Origin: Candidatus Gallimonas caecicola
Lineage (GTDB): Bacteria > Bacillota > Clostridia > Christensenellales > Borkfalkiaceae
Reading direction: 5' to 3'
DNA: 13,868 nucleotides
NCBI GenBank assembly: GCA_904394195.1
Contig: CAJFNH010000019.1
Coordinates: 1 to 13,868 of the forward strand
The notes under the pieces are model-generated. The model did not search any database. It saw nothing but the letters and a program-made list of their open reading frames with translations, and was not told the DNA's origin. A program made the position numbers and the translations under genes. Of the stretch, positions 6,035 through 13,868 are shown piece after piece. Position 1 is the stretch's first letter; each line of letters opens with the position of its first letter.

Positions 6035-6277
6035 ATGGAAGAAAAACGGCTGTGCGTGCTTTCCGTCATCGTCGAGGACAGGAAGGAGGCGGAAAAGATC
6101 AACGGGTATCTCTCCGAATACGGGGAATACGTCGTCGGGCGCATGGGAATACCCTATCGGGAACGGAATGTTTCCGTCCTGTGCGTCGTGCTGGATGCGC
6201 CGTCGGCTGCGGTCAACGCCCTCACGGGCAAGATCGGGCGGCTGGACGGCGTCACGGCAAAGGCATTGTTCAGATAA
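6035..6277 (+). CDS. TM1266-family small regulator ('iron-only hydrogenase system regulator')
   Basis: This 80-residue ACT/NikR-C-like protein belongs to the TM1266 family, named for its usual closeness to [FeFe]-hydrogenase maturation genes; its molecular role is unproven. The family pattern is clear: an N-terminal strand (CVLSVIVED), then EKINGYLSEYGEYVVGRMGIPYRE (written here in two parts: EKINGYLSEYG and EYVVGRMGIPYRE), a second strand pair (VSVLCVVLDAP), and the end LTGKIGRLDGV. The length fits the family. The start at 6035 uses GGGGAG at 6022-6027; an in-frame ATG at 6020 would add five residues but would lie inside the leader hairpin with no binding site. No hydrogenase gene is present here. 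Instead the gene leads an ABC importer operon, ending 20 bases before the binding-protein gene, which suggests it senses or controls something tied to that import (inference). Confidence 0.88.
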   Translation: MEEKRLCVLSVIVEDRKEAEKINGYLSEYGEYVVGRMGIPYRERNVSVLCVVLDAPSAAVNALTGKIGRLDGVTAKALFR

Positions 6278-6297
6278 ACATTTTTCGGAGGTCAGAT

Positions 6298-7353
6298 ATG
6301 AAAAAAGTAATTTCACTTGCCATGGCGCTCGCCATGAGCGCGGCGGCGCTCGCCGCATTTGCAGCTTGCACGCCAGAGAACGACAACTCGGGCGAGAACG
6401 GCGCGCCCGAGCCGCCCGTCTATACCGTCTACGCGCCCGACGGCGCGCCCGCGCTTGCACTTGCAAATGCCATCGACAAATCGACGGACGGCAGTTTTGA
6501 GTTCCATATCGTCGCGTCGGGCACCATCACCGCGCAGGTGACGGGCGAATCCCCCGCAGCGGACTTCTGCGTGCTGCCTGTCAATGCGGCGGCAAAGCTT
6601 CTGGGCACGGGCGAGACCTACCGGATGCTGGGCACGGTCACCAACGGCAACATGTACTTCCTCACGACGGGGGACAACGCGCAGCTCACGACGGACAGCC
6701 TCGACGTGCTCGTCGGCAAGACGGTGGGCGTCGTTCAGCTGAACAACGTGCCCGGACTTACCTTTCAGACGGTGCTGAAAGCAAACGAACTTGACTATCA
6801 GATCCTCTCCAGCGAGACGACGGAGGCCACGGACAAGGTCAACCTGCAGCCCATCCAAGATGCGGCGTCTGGCGTGACGCCTGCGGGCGGGTGCGACTAC
6901 TATCTCTGCCCCGAGCCCGCTGCGACTTCCAAGCTCAACGCCACGGCTTCGAGCGCAAATCCCTTCAAGCTCGCGGGCAGCCTGCAGGCGCTCTACGGCG
7001 ATGGCACGGGTTATCCGCAGGCGGTGCTCGTGGCAAAGACCTCTGTCATCGGGGACAGCTACGGCGCCGCAATGGTCGGGGATATGATAGAGTATATGGA
7101 GGGCAGCGCGCAGTTCCTTGCCGAGGCGGACCCCTCCGAGGTCGTTGCGCTGCTTGCGGACAAGTACACGCAGGGAATGACGCCTTCTCTCAACGCCGAT
7201 AACCTCAATTCCACAGTCATCGCCAACTGCTCGGTGCGCTTCACGGCGGCGCAGGCGTGCAAGGAACGCGTCAACACCTTCCTTGCCGAGCTCATCGCCA
7301 TCAGCCCCGACTTTACTTCCGTCGTCTTGGACGCCTTCTATTATCAGCCGTGA
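6298..7353 (+). CDS. ABC importer substrate-binding lipoprotein, NMT1/SsuA-like
   Basis: A 351-residue secreted lipoprotein that would capture a small organic solute and deliver it to the permease. It has a typical lipoprotein signal: MKK, a hydrophobic Ala-rich core, and FAAC with the lipid-anchored Cys at residue 24, followed by a Gly/Glu/Asn-rich linker. The mature part begins YTVYAPDGAPALALANAI, the opening strand-loop-helix of type II binding proteins of the NMT1/SsuA kind (COG0715-like). The two-lobe order continues with DFCVLPVNAA and VGKTVGVVQL. The start at 6298 has GGAGG at 6287-6291. It overlaps the permease gene by four bases. The substrate is unknown: thiamine precursors, sulfonates and other small organics are all imported by this superfamily. 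The TM1266 gene upstream does not settle it. Confidence 0.88.
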   Translation: MKKVISLAMALAMSAAALAAFAACTPENDNSGENGAPEPPVYTVYAPDGAPALALANAIDKSTDGSFEFHIVASGTITAQVTGESPAADFCVLPVNAAAKLLGTGETYRMLGTVTNGNMYFLTTGDNAQLTTDSLDVLVGKTVGVVQLNNVPGLTFQTVLKANELDYQILSSETTEATDKVNLQPIQDAASGVTPAGGCDYYLCPEPAATSKLNATASSANPFKLAGSLQALYGDGTGYPQAVLVAKTSVIGDSYGAAMVGDMIEYMEGSAQFLAEADPSEVVALLADKYTQGMTPSLNADNLNSTVIANCSVRFTAAQACKERVNTFLAELIAISPDFTSVVLDAFYYQP

Positions 7354-8108
7354 AATGGGGCAAAAAGTACCAAAACGCGCTCCTGTCGCTTACGGCGATC
7401 GCGGCGCTCTGGCTTGCCTGGCTGATCGCCTACTATGCGGTGCGCAATGACTATGTGCTTCCCTCCTTCTGGGACGCTCTCTCGGAAATGGGACGTATCC
7501 TGGTCGATGCGTCCTTTTGGCGCGCTTTCTGGAATACCTTTCTGCGTACGCTGTGGGCGTTTCTTGCGTCCATGGCGCTCGGCATCGCCATGGCGGTCTG
7601 CGCCCGCCTCTTCGGGTGGCTGCGCGCCTTCTTTGCGCCCATCGTCTCCGTCGTGCGCACGGTGCCCACGATGGCGGTCATCCTCATGCTGCTCTTGTGG
7701 ACGACGCCCTCCGCGGTGCCCGTCATCGTCTCCGCGCTCGTCCTCTTTCCCGCCGTCTATGCCGCCGCGCTCGCCGCGCTGGACGAGGTAGGGGAGGAAT
7801 ACGGCGAGCTCACCCGCGCTTTCCGCGTACCTTTGGGGCGGCGCATCGGCAAAATGTATCTGCCCCTTGCCGCGCCTGTCATGCTCAAACAGGCGGGCGG
7901 CATCTTCTCGCTGGGGCTCAAGGTGGTCATCTCGGGCGAAGTGCTCGCCTCCACCTATCGCTCGCTGGGCGGCATGATGCAGGATGCGCAGATGTACCTC
8001 AACATGCCGCGGCTCATGGCGCTCACGCTGCTCGTATTGCTCATGGGCTTTGCGCTTGAAGGGTTGTGCAGGCTTGCCTATGTTCTTATCGTGAGGTGGC
8101 GCGCATGA
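7350..8108 (+). CDS. ABC importer permease, SsuC/ThiX-like
   Basis: A 252-residue integral membrane protein forming the channel of the importer; two copies would pair with two ATPase subunits. It shows about six hydrophobic helices and the cytoplasmic EAA-type loop (EYGELTRAFRVPLGRRIGKM, then YLPLAAP) that docks on the ATPase, as in the BPD_transp_1 family of nitrate/sulfonate/thiamine-precursor permeases. I chose the GTG at 7350 because it overlaps the preceding stop as GTGA and starts a basic N-terminus (KWGKKYQ) before the first helix. No good ribosome binding site precedes it, so it is probably translated by coupling. Its end overlaps the ATPase start as ATGA. The three importer genes therefore form one tightly coupled unit. 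Confidence 0.92.
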   Translation: MKWGKKYQNALLSLTAIAALWLAWLIAYYAVRNDYVLPSFWDALSEMGRILVDASFWRAFWNTFLRTLWAFLASMALGIAMAVCARLFGWLRAFFAPIVSVVRTVPTMAVILMLLLWTTPSAVPVIVSALVLFPAVYAAALAALDEVGEEYGELTRAFRVPLGRRIGKMYLPLAAPVMLKQAGGIFSLGLKVVISGEVLASTYRSLGGMMQDAQMYLNMPRLMALTLLVLLMGFALEGLCRLAYVLIVRWRA

Positions 8109-8773
8109 CCCTCGAACATGTGACAAAAAAATACGACGAGCGCATCGCGCTCGACGATGTGTGTCTCGAGTTACGCGAAGGGGAGATCTGCGCGGTGCTC
8201 GGCGAGAGCGGCGCGGGCAAGACCACCTTGCTCAATGTGCTTGCGGGACAGACTTCCTGTGAGGGGAAGGTGGAGGGGCGTTTGCCCTGTTCCTATCTTT
8301 TTCAATCTCCCAAGCTTTTGCCAAATCTTACAGTCGAAGCCAATCTGCGCTTCGTGCTGCCCCGCGCGCAGTGGGGCGCAGTGGGCGATATGCTGGAAAA
8401 GGTTGGGCTTGCAGGACGGGAAAAATCGTACCCGCGCGAGCTTTCCGGCGGCGAGCGCCAGCGTGTTGCCATTGCGCGCGCCTTCCTGTATCCGCATGAG
8501 CTTCTGCTCATGGATGAGCCCTTTTCCTCGCTCGATCTCTCGCTCAAAAAGAGCCTTCTCGGGCTCGTCGCGCAGCTTTGCGCCCGGCACGGGAAGGGCG
8601 TGGTGTTCGTCACGCACGACGTGCACGAGGCAGCCGTTCTTGCCCGCCGCGTCATTGTGCTCAAGCGGGGGCGCGTCGTGCTCGACACGCCCGTCGAAGG
8701 GGAGATCCCGCGCGACTTCTTCTCCCGTCCTTCGGTGGAAGAAACGCTCGTGCGCGCCCTGACGGACGCGTAA
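8105..8773 (+). CDS. ABC importer ATPase, SsuB/ThiZ-like
   Basis: A 222-residue cytoplasmic ATPase that powers the importer. All motifs are present: Walker A GESGAGKTT at 33-41, Q-loop Gln67 (YLFQ), signature LSGGE at 113-117 with RQRVAIARA after it, Walker B LLLMDE at 133-138, D-loop SSLD at 141-144, and H-loop His171 (FVTHD). The Q-loop context and short length match the nitrate/sulfonate/thiamine-precursor ATPases rather than exporters. The ATG at 8105 overlaps the permease stop by four bases. It is the last gene of the operon; a strong terminator starts 15 bases after its stop codon. Confidence 0.95.
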   Translation: MTLEHVTKKYDERIALDDVCLELREGEICAVLGESGAGKTTLLNVLAGQTSCEGKVEGRLPCSYLFQSPKLLPNLTVEANLRFVLPRAQWGAVGDMLEKVGLAGREKSYPRELSGGERQRVAIARAFLYPHELLLMDEPFSSLDLSLKKSLLGLVAQLCARHGKGVVFVTHDVHEAAVLARRVIVLKRGRVVLDTPVEGEIPRDFFSRPSVEETLVRALTDA

Positions 8774-8787
8774 AAACAAATATCTGC

Positions 8788-8824
8788 AAAAATGCCCTCT
8801 CTTGACGAGAGGGCATTTTTGTGT
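8788..8824 (+). terminator. Strong intrinsic terminator after the importer operon
   Basis: A 14-bp perfect stem (aaaaatgccctctc 8788-8801 with gagagggcattttt 8807-8820) has a 5-base loop (ttgac). It carries A-run and T-run flanks, so it could work in both directions. Confidence 0.93.
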
Positions 8825-8834
8825 CCCGGAAAAT

Positions 8835-8847
8835 TTACCGGCGGTAA
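8835..8847. promoter_or_regulatory. Palindromic operator candidate TTACCG-g-CGGTAA
   Basis: An exact 6-bp inverted repeat around one central base, 31 bases upstream of the -35 box of the giant-gene promoter. It is a plausible dimeric regulator site. No cognate regulator is in the window. Confidence 0.35.
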
Positions 8848-8860
8848 TATTTTCTCATGA

Positions 8861-8916
8861 AAAATGTCATATATTTTGTTGACATTTTGTCATAGTCGTG
8901 TTAAAATCGTGTCATA
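8861..8916 (+). promoter_or_regulatory. Three TGTCATA repeats and an inverted repeat across the promoter
   Basis: TGTCATA occurs at 8865-8871, 8888-8894 and 8910-8916, with start-to-start distances of 23 and 22 bases (about two helical turns). An exact 9-bp inverted repeat, aaaatgtca (8861-8869) and tgacatttt (8880-8888), covers the -35 box. The sites lie upstream of -35, in the spacer, and at the predicted start, as expected for cooperative repressor binding. Confidence 0.5.
8879..8907 (+). promoter_or_regulatory. Sigma-A promoter of the giant surface-protein gene
   Basis: A perfect -35 TTGACA (8879-8884), a spacer of exactly 17 bases, and -10 TAAAAT (8902-8907). The expected start is near 8914, giving a leader of about 50 bases. 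The -35 box is part of an inverted repeat, and the spacer and start site each carry a TGTCATA repeat. Confidence 0.8.
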
Positions 8917-8963
8917 ATAATTTGTTACAAAGCGCTGCGCCCGGGCGCGGCGAGGGAATGAGT

Positions 8964-11900
8964 ATGAAAAAGAACAGGAAACAGGTCGATACGGAGCTCT
9001 CCACACTGGAAGGGGACCATATCCCCCGTCCCGTCCGCAAGGGGAAGGGCGGGCTTCGGCTCAAGGCAAAGCATCACCGCAGGCTCACCAAAGTGCTTGC
9101 GGCTTCCTCTGCATGCGCCATCCTGGTGGGCGGTACGTTTGGCATCAACGCGCTGTTCTTCAACAGCGCAACGCCCAACACGGTGGAAGAGGGCTTTGAA
9201 ACGGTCATGTATGCGGTGCCGACGGACGGGTCTACGCCCGATATGCACTCGGCTCTTGAAAATATCGGCTATATGAATGCCCGTTTCCGCGGGCAGAGCG
9301 CATGGTATTCGCAGATGGACGGCGATGTCAACACAATGCTTTCCCAGCATGTGAGCACATGGAAGCAGTATTCGGACGGCGTGCTTATCCAGACGGACAT
9401 CACCACTTCCAGCCTCATCAATTCTGCGCTTCAGTTCTGTTGGGCGGGGGACCGCGTCATCTGGCGCGAGGCGTCGGTGTCCCCGTCCGGCTATAACGGG
9501 ATCGATACGCCCTGGAAGGAGGGCGAGCCCTACGGCAACATGTCCGTTGAGGATTACAAGAAATCGCGCGGGCTTCCCGGCACCGATTTTTCCGTCTATG
9601 TCATCAACGAAGAGACGCTTCTGGACGCGAGCCCCGTCACCGATAACGGCGACGGCACCTATACGCAGACGTACTATCTCGATCCCGCTACCGACAAGGC
9701 GCCGGCATATTACGTCAATCAGATGATGGTAACGGGTGGGCTGAACAAGCTTCCCACGTTTGAGCACATCACAGTCACCTACACGTTCGACTCCACTTGG
9801 CAGGTGCTCTCTTCCTATATCGACGAGGCATACACCGCTACCAAGGGGCTGGATGCAAAGTGCACGGCGAACTACCTGACCACCTATGAATACGGTACGG
9901 ATAAAGCGTATTCCGATGCGTATGAAAGTTACTTCAAGGCGTATGCCGACAAGCCCGCCACGGGTGCGCCCGAGGGCGGCGCTCTGACGGCGGCGGACCT
10001 GCTTGCCGAGGCGTTCGCCCCCGTGCTCACACAGCCCGTCACCTTTGCCGTTGACCTGACGGTGGACGGCAGGGAGCTTTCGGGGCTTGTATGGGTGGAC
10101 GCCACCGATATGTCCGACTTTTCGCTGCGCGCGCAATTCGGCAGCGTCTATGCCGCCTATGAGGGCGGAAATGTCTATTTGCAGCTCGGCGAAAACAAGG
10201 TGCGCCTTGACCCCGCTACGCTGGCGGGCCTGTTTGCGGGCGCGCAGGGCGGGTTGGAGCTGGATACGGACGCCCTGCTCGAACAGCTGGGTGCAGGCAC
10301 GCTCGAACAGTCGGGGGACGGCACGCAGGCAACGCTCACTTCCACGCTCTCGCTCATGGGGCTGGAACTGCCCGTGCGCTTTACCTTTGCGATCCGGGAC
10401 GGTGCGATCTCGCTGGGCGAGGTCACTACACAGCTCGGCGTGGCGGGCATGCAGATCGCCGCGCGGCTCGCCTATTCGCAGGAAGATCTCTCCGCGCGCG
10501 ACATGTCGGACAGCGCGGATGTGAGCGGTCTGGTCGCGTCGCTGGGCGAACTGTTCGCGGGGGATGCGCTCTCGGCAAAGATTTCCTATGCGCTGCAGGC
10601 GGGCGGAACGCCGCTCGTCCTCGACGGCACGCTCATGCTCGACATGCACGGCTTCGGCGTGAAGGGCGAACTTGCCGTCGCGTTCGGCGAGGGAGAGAAC
10701 GTCGTGAAAAAATCGCTTTCGTTCGCCTATACGGCGGCGGGCGAGGGTGAAGACCGCGAACATTGGGTCTATCTGTCGCTCGAGGGGGCGAAATTCCGCC
10801 TCAACGCGTCCGACGCGCTCGCCTTCCTGACGGGGATCCTGGGCGCGGATGATGTGCAGGTGCAGTTCGCGCTGGGCGATATTCTGGATAAACTTCTCTC
10901 CATCGATCTGGGCGGCATGCTCACGGTGGGCGAAAATTCGCTTGCCCTGATGGGCGGCGAACTGCTTGCTTCGCTCGGCGTGGACTTCGCGCTCGGCGAC
11001 GTGACCCTTGCGGCAACGCAGGGCGGCGTGCAGGTCTCGGCGCTCGGCGTCACGGCGCAGCTTTCCGGCGCGCAGGCGTTCACGGTAAAGGCGGAGGACT
11101 ACGCCGGCTATGCCGATCTGACGCCGCTGCTCGGCACGGCGGAACGCATTCTTGCGGACGGGCGTATCGCGCTCGGCGGCACGTTCTCGCTGCAGTATAA
11201 AAACACGGCGTTCACGCTTGCCGTGGAGAACGGCGTGCTCTCGTGGAAGAACGGTTTTGCGCTCTCCCTCGATCTTGCGATCACGGTGGGCGAAACGCGG
11301 CAGACCATCGCCGTGGATGCCGACGATGCGCGCGTGCGTATCGTCTACGGCAGCGTCGGCGTGGAACTGCGCTACAGCGAACTGGAAAAACTTGGAGATA
11401 CGTTTGAAGAAGTTTACGCGCGCATTGCCGCCATCCTGAACCGTTCGGTAAGCGGCGAAGGACTTCCCGCCACGGTACAGGCGCTCTGCGCGCAGTTGGG
11501 CGCGGGATCGGCGGCGACCGATCTTCTCTCGTCGCTCGATCTTCCCTCACTCATCGGGGGGCTCTCCTTCGGCGGCGCCACACAGGCGGAGGGCAGCTTT
11601 GCAACGCTCTGCTACGGCGGTATGGTCTTCGATCTGCGCATGACGCAGGATGGGCTTGCCCTGGTTTTGGGTGAGACGTCGCTCGGCGACATCGTGCTTG
11701 CGGGCACGCTGTCCGCGCAGGTCGCGCCGTCGGCTCAAGCGCCGCAGGAAGGAGCGTCCGAGCTGATGACGGTGGACGATCTGTGCGAATTGCTCGATTT
11801 TGCGGGCGCCGCCGTCGCTACGCTCGCTTCCTCCGATGTGACGATCTCCTTTGCCGGCAGCACAACGGACGCTGCGGGCGGGAAGGTGTTCGATCTTTCG

Positions 11901-13868
11901 GGCGAGCTGCTCTACCATTCCGGCGCGGAGAGCGGCACGCTCCCCGTATTTGTGGATGCGCAGGGGCAGACGATCACCGTCAACCCCGATGCTTACGTCT
12001 ATTTTGCTCTGACGCTCGACGAGATCGCCGAGGGGGGCACCGATCTCTATCTGGAGTTCTGGATGCTGGACGCCCATGACGACGGGGAACTGGATTTCTT
12101 CGTCAGCATTTCCAAATATCCCGAGAGCGCCGCGAACTATCAGCCTCTGCGCTTTGCCGTGGGGGCAAGCGATATCCTCACCATCCTTGCCAGCGGCGTT
12201 TCGCTCACACAGGATACGCTTGCGGGATTTCTGAAGGGGCTCGAGCTTCCCGAACAGACGGTGGATACCCTCTTTGCGGCGCTCGATAACTTCTTTGTCT
12301 CCAAGTGGCTGTCGGATACGGATAAGGCGCAGCTCTCCGCGCTGGGCGGCGTGCTCATGTCCACGCTCGGCATTGATGCCGCCATCGAGGATATGCTGGG
12401 CGGACTTGCCGACAGCGTTGGCGGTCTGACGGATGACGTGGCGGCGGTCGATCCCGGGAAGTACCTTTCGGAATTGGGCATCCGCCGCGGCGAGGACGGC
12501 TCGGTCACTTTCTTCGTCGTGCTGAACTCCGACCTTGTGTACGGCGGGCAGGGTCTTGCGCCGCTCTCCGTCTCGCTCTCCAAGCGCGAGGGTACGGATG
12601 GCAGCCGTCTTGCGGGCGTGTCTCTTGCCAATATCCGGGGCAATGGCAACCGTGAGACCACGGGCGTGGATTTTGCGTTCACCTACGATGCTCTTACACT
12701 CTCGGGTGCGTCGGATGCCGCGGCGTCGATCGCATTTGCGGGCGGTACGCGTACGCTCACCTACTCGGAATATGAAAAATACACCTTCTCCGGGGTGGAT
12801 GAACTCATCAAATCCATCGCGGCGACCGCCACGCACGAGGAAGACGACGGTTATCGCCTGAACGACGATTTCTTTGTGAGCGGTACGGCGACGCTCGAAG
12901 CGTTCGGGATATTCAATGTGACCGTGCGTATCGACGGCATCTCTTTCCGCGTGGATGAAAAGGGAAATGTTCTTCTGAATGCCAAGATCGGCTACGACAG
13001 CTTTGTAGGCGTCATCAACGGCAGGTCGGATATCGAAATGACCGTCGCCGGCGGAATGGTGTACATGCGCCGCACGCAGTATGAATACTGGTGGGGGCTG
13101 GGCTTCAGAAATTATGATACGCCCGTGGTCGTCTATCGTGTGATGCCGCTGTCAAACTTTATGGCGGATATCATGAATCAGCTCGCGTTCATGCTCAATC
13201 TCTCCGACAGCATTGCCTCAAGGATGACCTCATCCGGTTCTTCTACGGAAGATGGCGCGCCCGTTACGGACGATTACGGCGTGATCCTCTACAATTATCT
13301 CAAGGAATATTCCTTCAGCAGGCGCGAGGATAACACGGGTGCACAGTGGCGCCTTGCCATGAACGGCGGCTATCTCACGGACGATATATTCAGCGACATC
13401 GTCGTTTCGTTGACTTCCGAAAATTATGCCGGAAAGGACAACATCCTGCGTGCGTTAAATGTGACGACTTCGCTGAATGGATCACTCAATATCACCATCA
13501 CCGCAGATCTCGGCATGCGCAATGCCTGCGGCGTGTGGGAGGAGGGATATAGCGACGTGACCGCCGATCTTGCGCAGGAACTTGCGGACGCCGGCGATGC
13601 GATCTCTTCCTTTGACTGGACGGCGCAGGCGGCTGACTTCTATCTGGAGCCGCAGCGTACGACGGTGAACTATTCGGTGGCGGGCGAATCTGCCGGCTCG
13701 CAGAGCGTCTGGTATTCGGGCAGCATGCTCCTCACGCCGCTCGCCTATCCTTCGCTCGAAGGGCTGGAGAAAGAGGGATACACGCTCGCATGGAAGCCCT
13801 TCTCTTTCACGCCGAACGGCACGGCGGAGGCGGTGTACACGCCCAATTTGTACGACGTGACCATCATT
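8964..13868 (+). CDS. Very large exported repetitive surface protein, 3'-partial
   Basis: The frame stays open to the window end: 1,635 codons with no stop. I did not recognise a named family. The N-terminus is a basic segment of about 43 residues, then a hydrophobic stretch at about 44-66 (KVLAASSACAILVGG onward), read as a signal or signal-anchor; the rest would be outside the cell. Residues 70-330 are a Tyr/Thr-rich first domain. From about 360 on there are recurring beta-rich modules, each ending in paired strands and a helix: near 393 (GSVYAAYEGGNVYLQLGENK), near 600 (WVYLSLEGAKFRLNASDAL) and near 790 (VRIVYGSVGVELRYSELEKL). The visible end (GYTLAWKPFSF, VYTPNLYDVTI) resembles InlB/Listeria-Bacteroides-type repeat edges, which are common in Bacillota surface proteins. 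I preferred ATG 8964 over 8958 because GAGGG (8952-8956) is correctly spaced only for 8964. Adhesion or envelope roles are inference. Confidence 0.85.
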   Translation, partial: MKKNRKQVDTELSTLEGDHIPRPVRKGKGGLRLKAKHHRRLTKVLAASSACAILVGGTFGINALFFNSATPNTVEEGFETVMYAVPTDGSTPDMHSALENIGYMNARFRGQSAWYSQMDGDVNTMLSQHVSTWKQYSDGVLIQTDITTSSLINSALQFCWAGDRVIWREASVSPSGYNGIDTPWKEGEPYGNMSVEDYKKSRGLPGTDFSVYVINEETLLDASPVTDNGDGTYTQTYYLDPATDKAPAYYVNQMMVTGGLNKLPTFEHITVTYTFDSTWQVLSSYIDEAYTATKGLDAKCTANYLTTYEYGTDKAYSDAYESYFKAYADKPATGAPEGGALTAADLLAEAFAPVLTQPVTFAVDLTVDGRELSGLVWVDATDMSDFSLRAQFGSVYAAYEGGNVYLQLGENKVRLDPATLAGLFAGAQGGLELDTDALLEQLGAGTLEQSGDGTQATLTSTLSLMGLELPVRFTFAIRDGAISLGEVTTQLGVAGMQIAARLAYSQEDLSARDMSDSADVSGLVASLGELFAGDALSAKISYALQAGGTPLVLDGTLMLDMHGFGVKGELAVAFGEGENVVKKSLSFAYTAAGEGEDREHWVYLSLEGAKFRLNASDALAFLTGILGADDVQVQFALGDILDKLLSIDLGGMLTVGENSLALMGGELLASLGVDFALGDVTLAATQGGVQVSALGVTAQLSGAQAFTVKAEDYAGYADLTPLLGTAERILADGRIALGGTFSLQYKNTAFTLAVENGVLSWKNGFALSLDLAITVGETRQTIAVDADDARVRIVYGSVGVELRYSELEKLGDTFEEVYARIAAILNRSVSGEGLPATVQALCAQLGAGSAATDLLSSLDLPSLIGGLSFGGATQAEGSFATLCYGGMVFDLRMTQDGLALVLGETSLGDIVLAGTLSAQVAPSAQAPQEGASELMTVDDLCELLDFAGAAVATLASSDVTISFAGSTTDAAGGKVFDLSGELLYHSGAESGTLPVFVDAQGQTITVNPDAYVYFALTLDEIAEGGTDLYLEFWMLDAHDDGELDFFVSISKYPESAANYQPLRFAVGASDILTILASGVSLTQDTLAGFLKGLELPEQTVDTLFAALDNFFVSKWLSDTDKAQLSALGGVLMSTLGIDAAIEDMLGGLADSVGGLTDDVAAVDPGKYLSELGIRRGEDGSVTFFVVLNSDLVYGGQGLAPLSVSLSKREGTDGSRLAGVSLANIRGNGNRETTGVDFAFTYDALTLSGASDAAASIAFAGGTRTLTYSEYEKYTFSGVDELIKSIAATATHEEDDGYRLNDDFFVSGTATLEAFGIFNVTVRIDGISFRVDEKGNVLLNAKIGYDSFVGVINGRSDIEMTVAGGMVYMRRTQYEYWWGLGFRNYDTPVVVYRVMPLSNFMADIMNQLAFMLNLSDSIASRMTSSGSSTEDGAPVTDDYGVILYNYLKEYSFSRREDNTGAQWRLAMNGGYLTDDIFSDIVVSLTSENYAGKDNILRALNVTTSLNGSLNITITADLGMRNACGVWEEGYSDVTADLAQELADAGDAISSFDWTAQAADFYLEPQRTTVNYSVAGESAGSQSVWYSGSMLLTPLAYPSLEGLEKEGYTLAWKPFSFTPNGTAEAVYTPNLYDVTII

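Noticed and set aside
6052..6297. Longer N-terminus for the binding lipoprotein
   Set aside because: It would overlap the TM1266 gene out of frame and hide the clear lipoprotein signal peptide, which starts at 6298 with a good ribosome binding site.
8925..10763. 612-codon open frame on the minus strand
   Set aside because: It lies antisense to the giant surface-protein frame, which has a promoter, ribosome binding site and signal segment. The antisense product is rich in Arg and His with no domain, and GC-rich third positions commonly leave such frames open.
11547..12836. 429-codon minus-strand open frame
   Set aside because: Same cause: a shadow of the giant gene with Arg/His/Gly-rich, domain-free composition and no ribosome binding site.

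Overview
The window looks like chromosome from an endospore-forming, fairly GC-rich member of the Bacillota (class Clostridia). The main evidence is a full-length spoIVA with a recognisable sigma-E-type promoter, Bacillota-style ribosome binding sites (GGAGG/GGGGAG), TTGACA/TATAAT promoters and intrinsic terminators. A Christensenellales-like lineage would fit the GC-rich coding style and the long surface protein, but that placement is inference.

Layout, all genes on the + strand. (1) 3-1814: the 3' part of an ABC exporter subunit with fused membrane and ATPase domains, resembling TM288 of heterodimeric exporters; its start, and probably its partner subunit, lie upstream. (2) 1815-2679: about 860 bases without a credible gene, crowded with perfect inverted repeats, a terminator, a diverged two-copy direct repeat and a REP-like stem-loop pair, ending in the spoIVA promoter. 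(3) 2680-4146: spoIVA, with a strong terminator after it. (4) 4331-5866: a membrane-anchored acidic protein with an unnamed Clostridia-type domain and a C-terminus resembling the C-terminal part of ribosomal protein L15. It has its own sigma-A promoter. (5) 5879-8820: a four-gene transcription unit comprising a small TM1266-family ('iron-only hydrogenase system regulator') protein, a lipoprotein binding protein, an ABC permease and an ABC ATPase. The last three overlap or are closely spaced and form one SsuABC/ThiXYZ-type importer. Its promoter overlaps a hairpin, and its short leader ends in a terminator-like hairpin that hides the first gene's Shine-Dalgarno sequence. A strong terminator closes the unit. 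(6) 8835-8916: a sigma-A promoter with three evenly spaced TGTCATA repeats and an inverted repeat, driving (7) a very large exported repetitive protein (8964 to the window end, still open after 1,635 codons).

How the parts relate: spoIVA belongs to mother-cell spore-coat assembly and appears to be controlled on its own. The TM1266 protein and the importer are probably co-regulated, possibly by the leader RNA. The L15-like membrane protein, the leader RNA, the structured intergenic region and the giant surface protein are the least explained parts. No rRNA, tRNA, CRISPR array, transposase or integrase was found.
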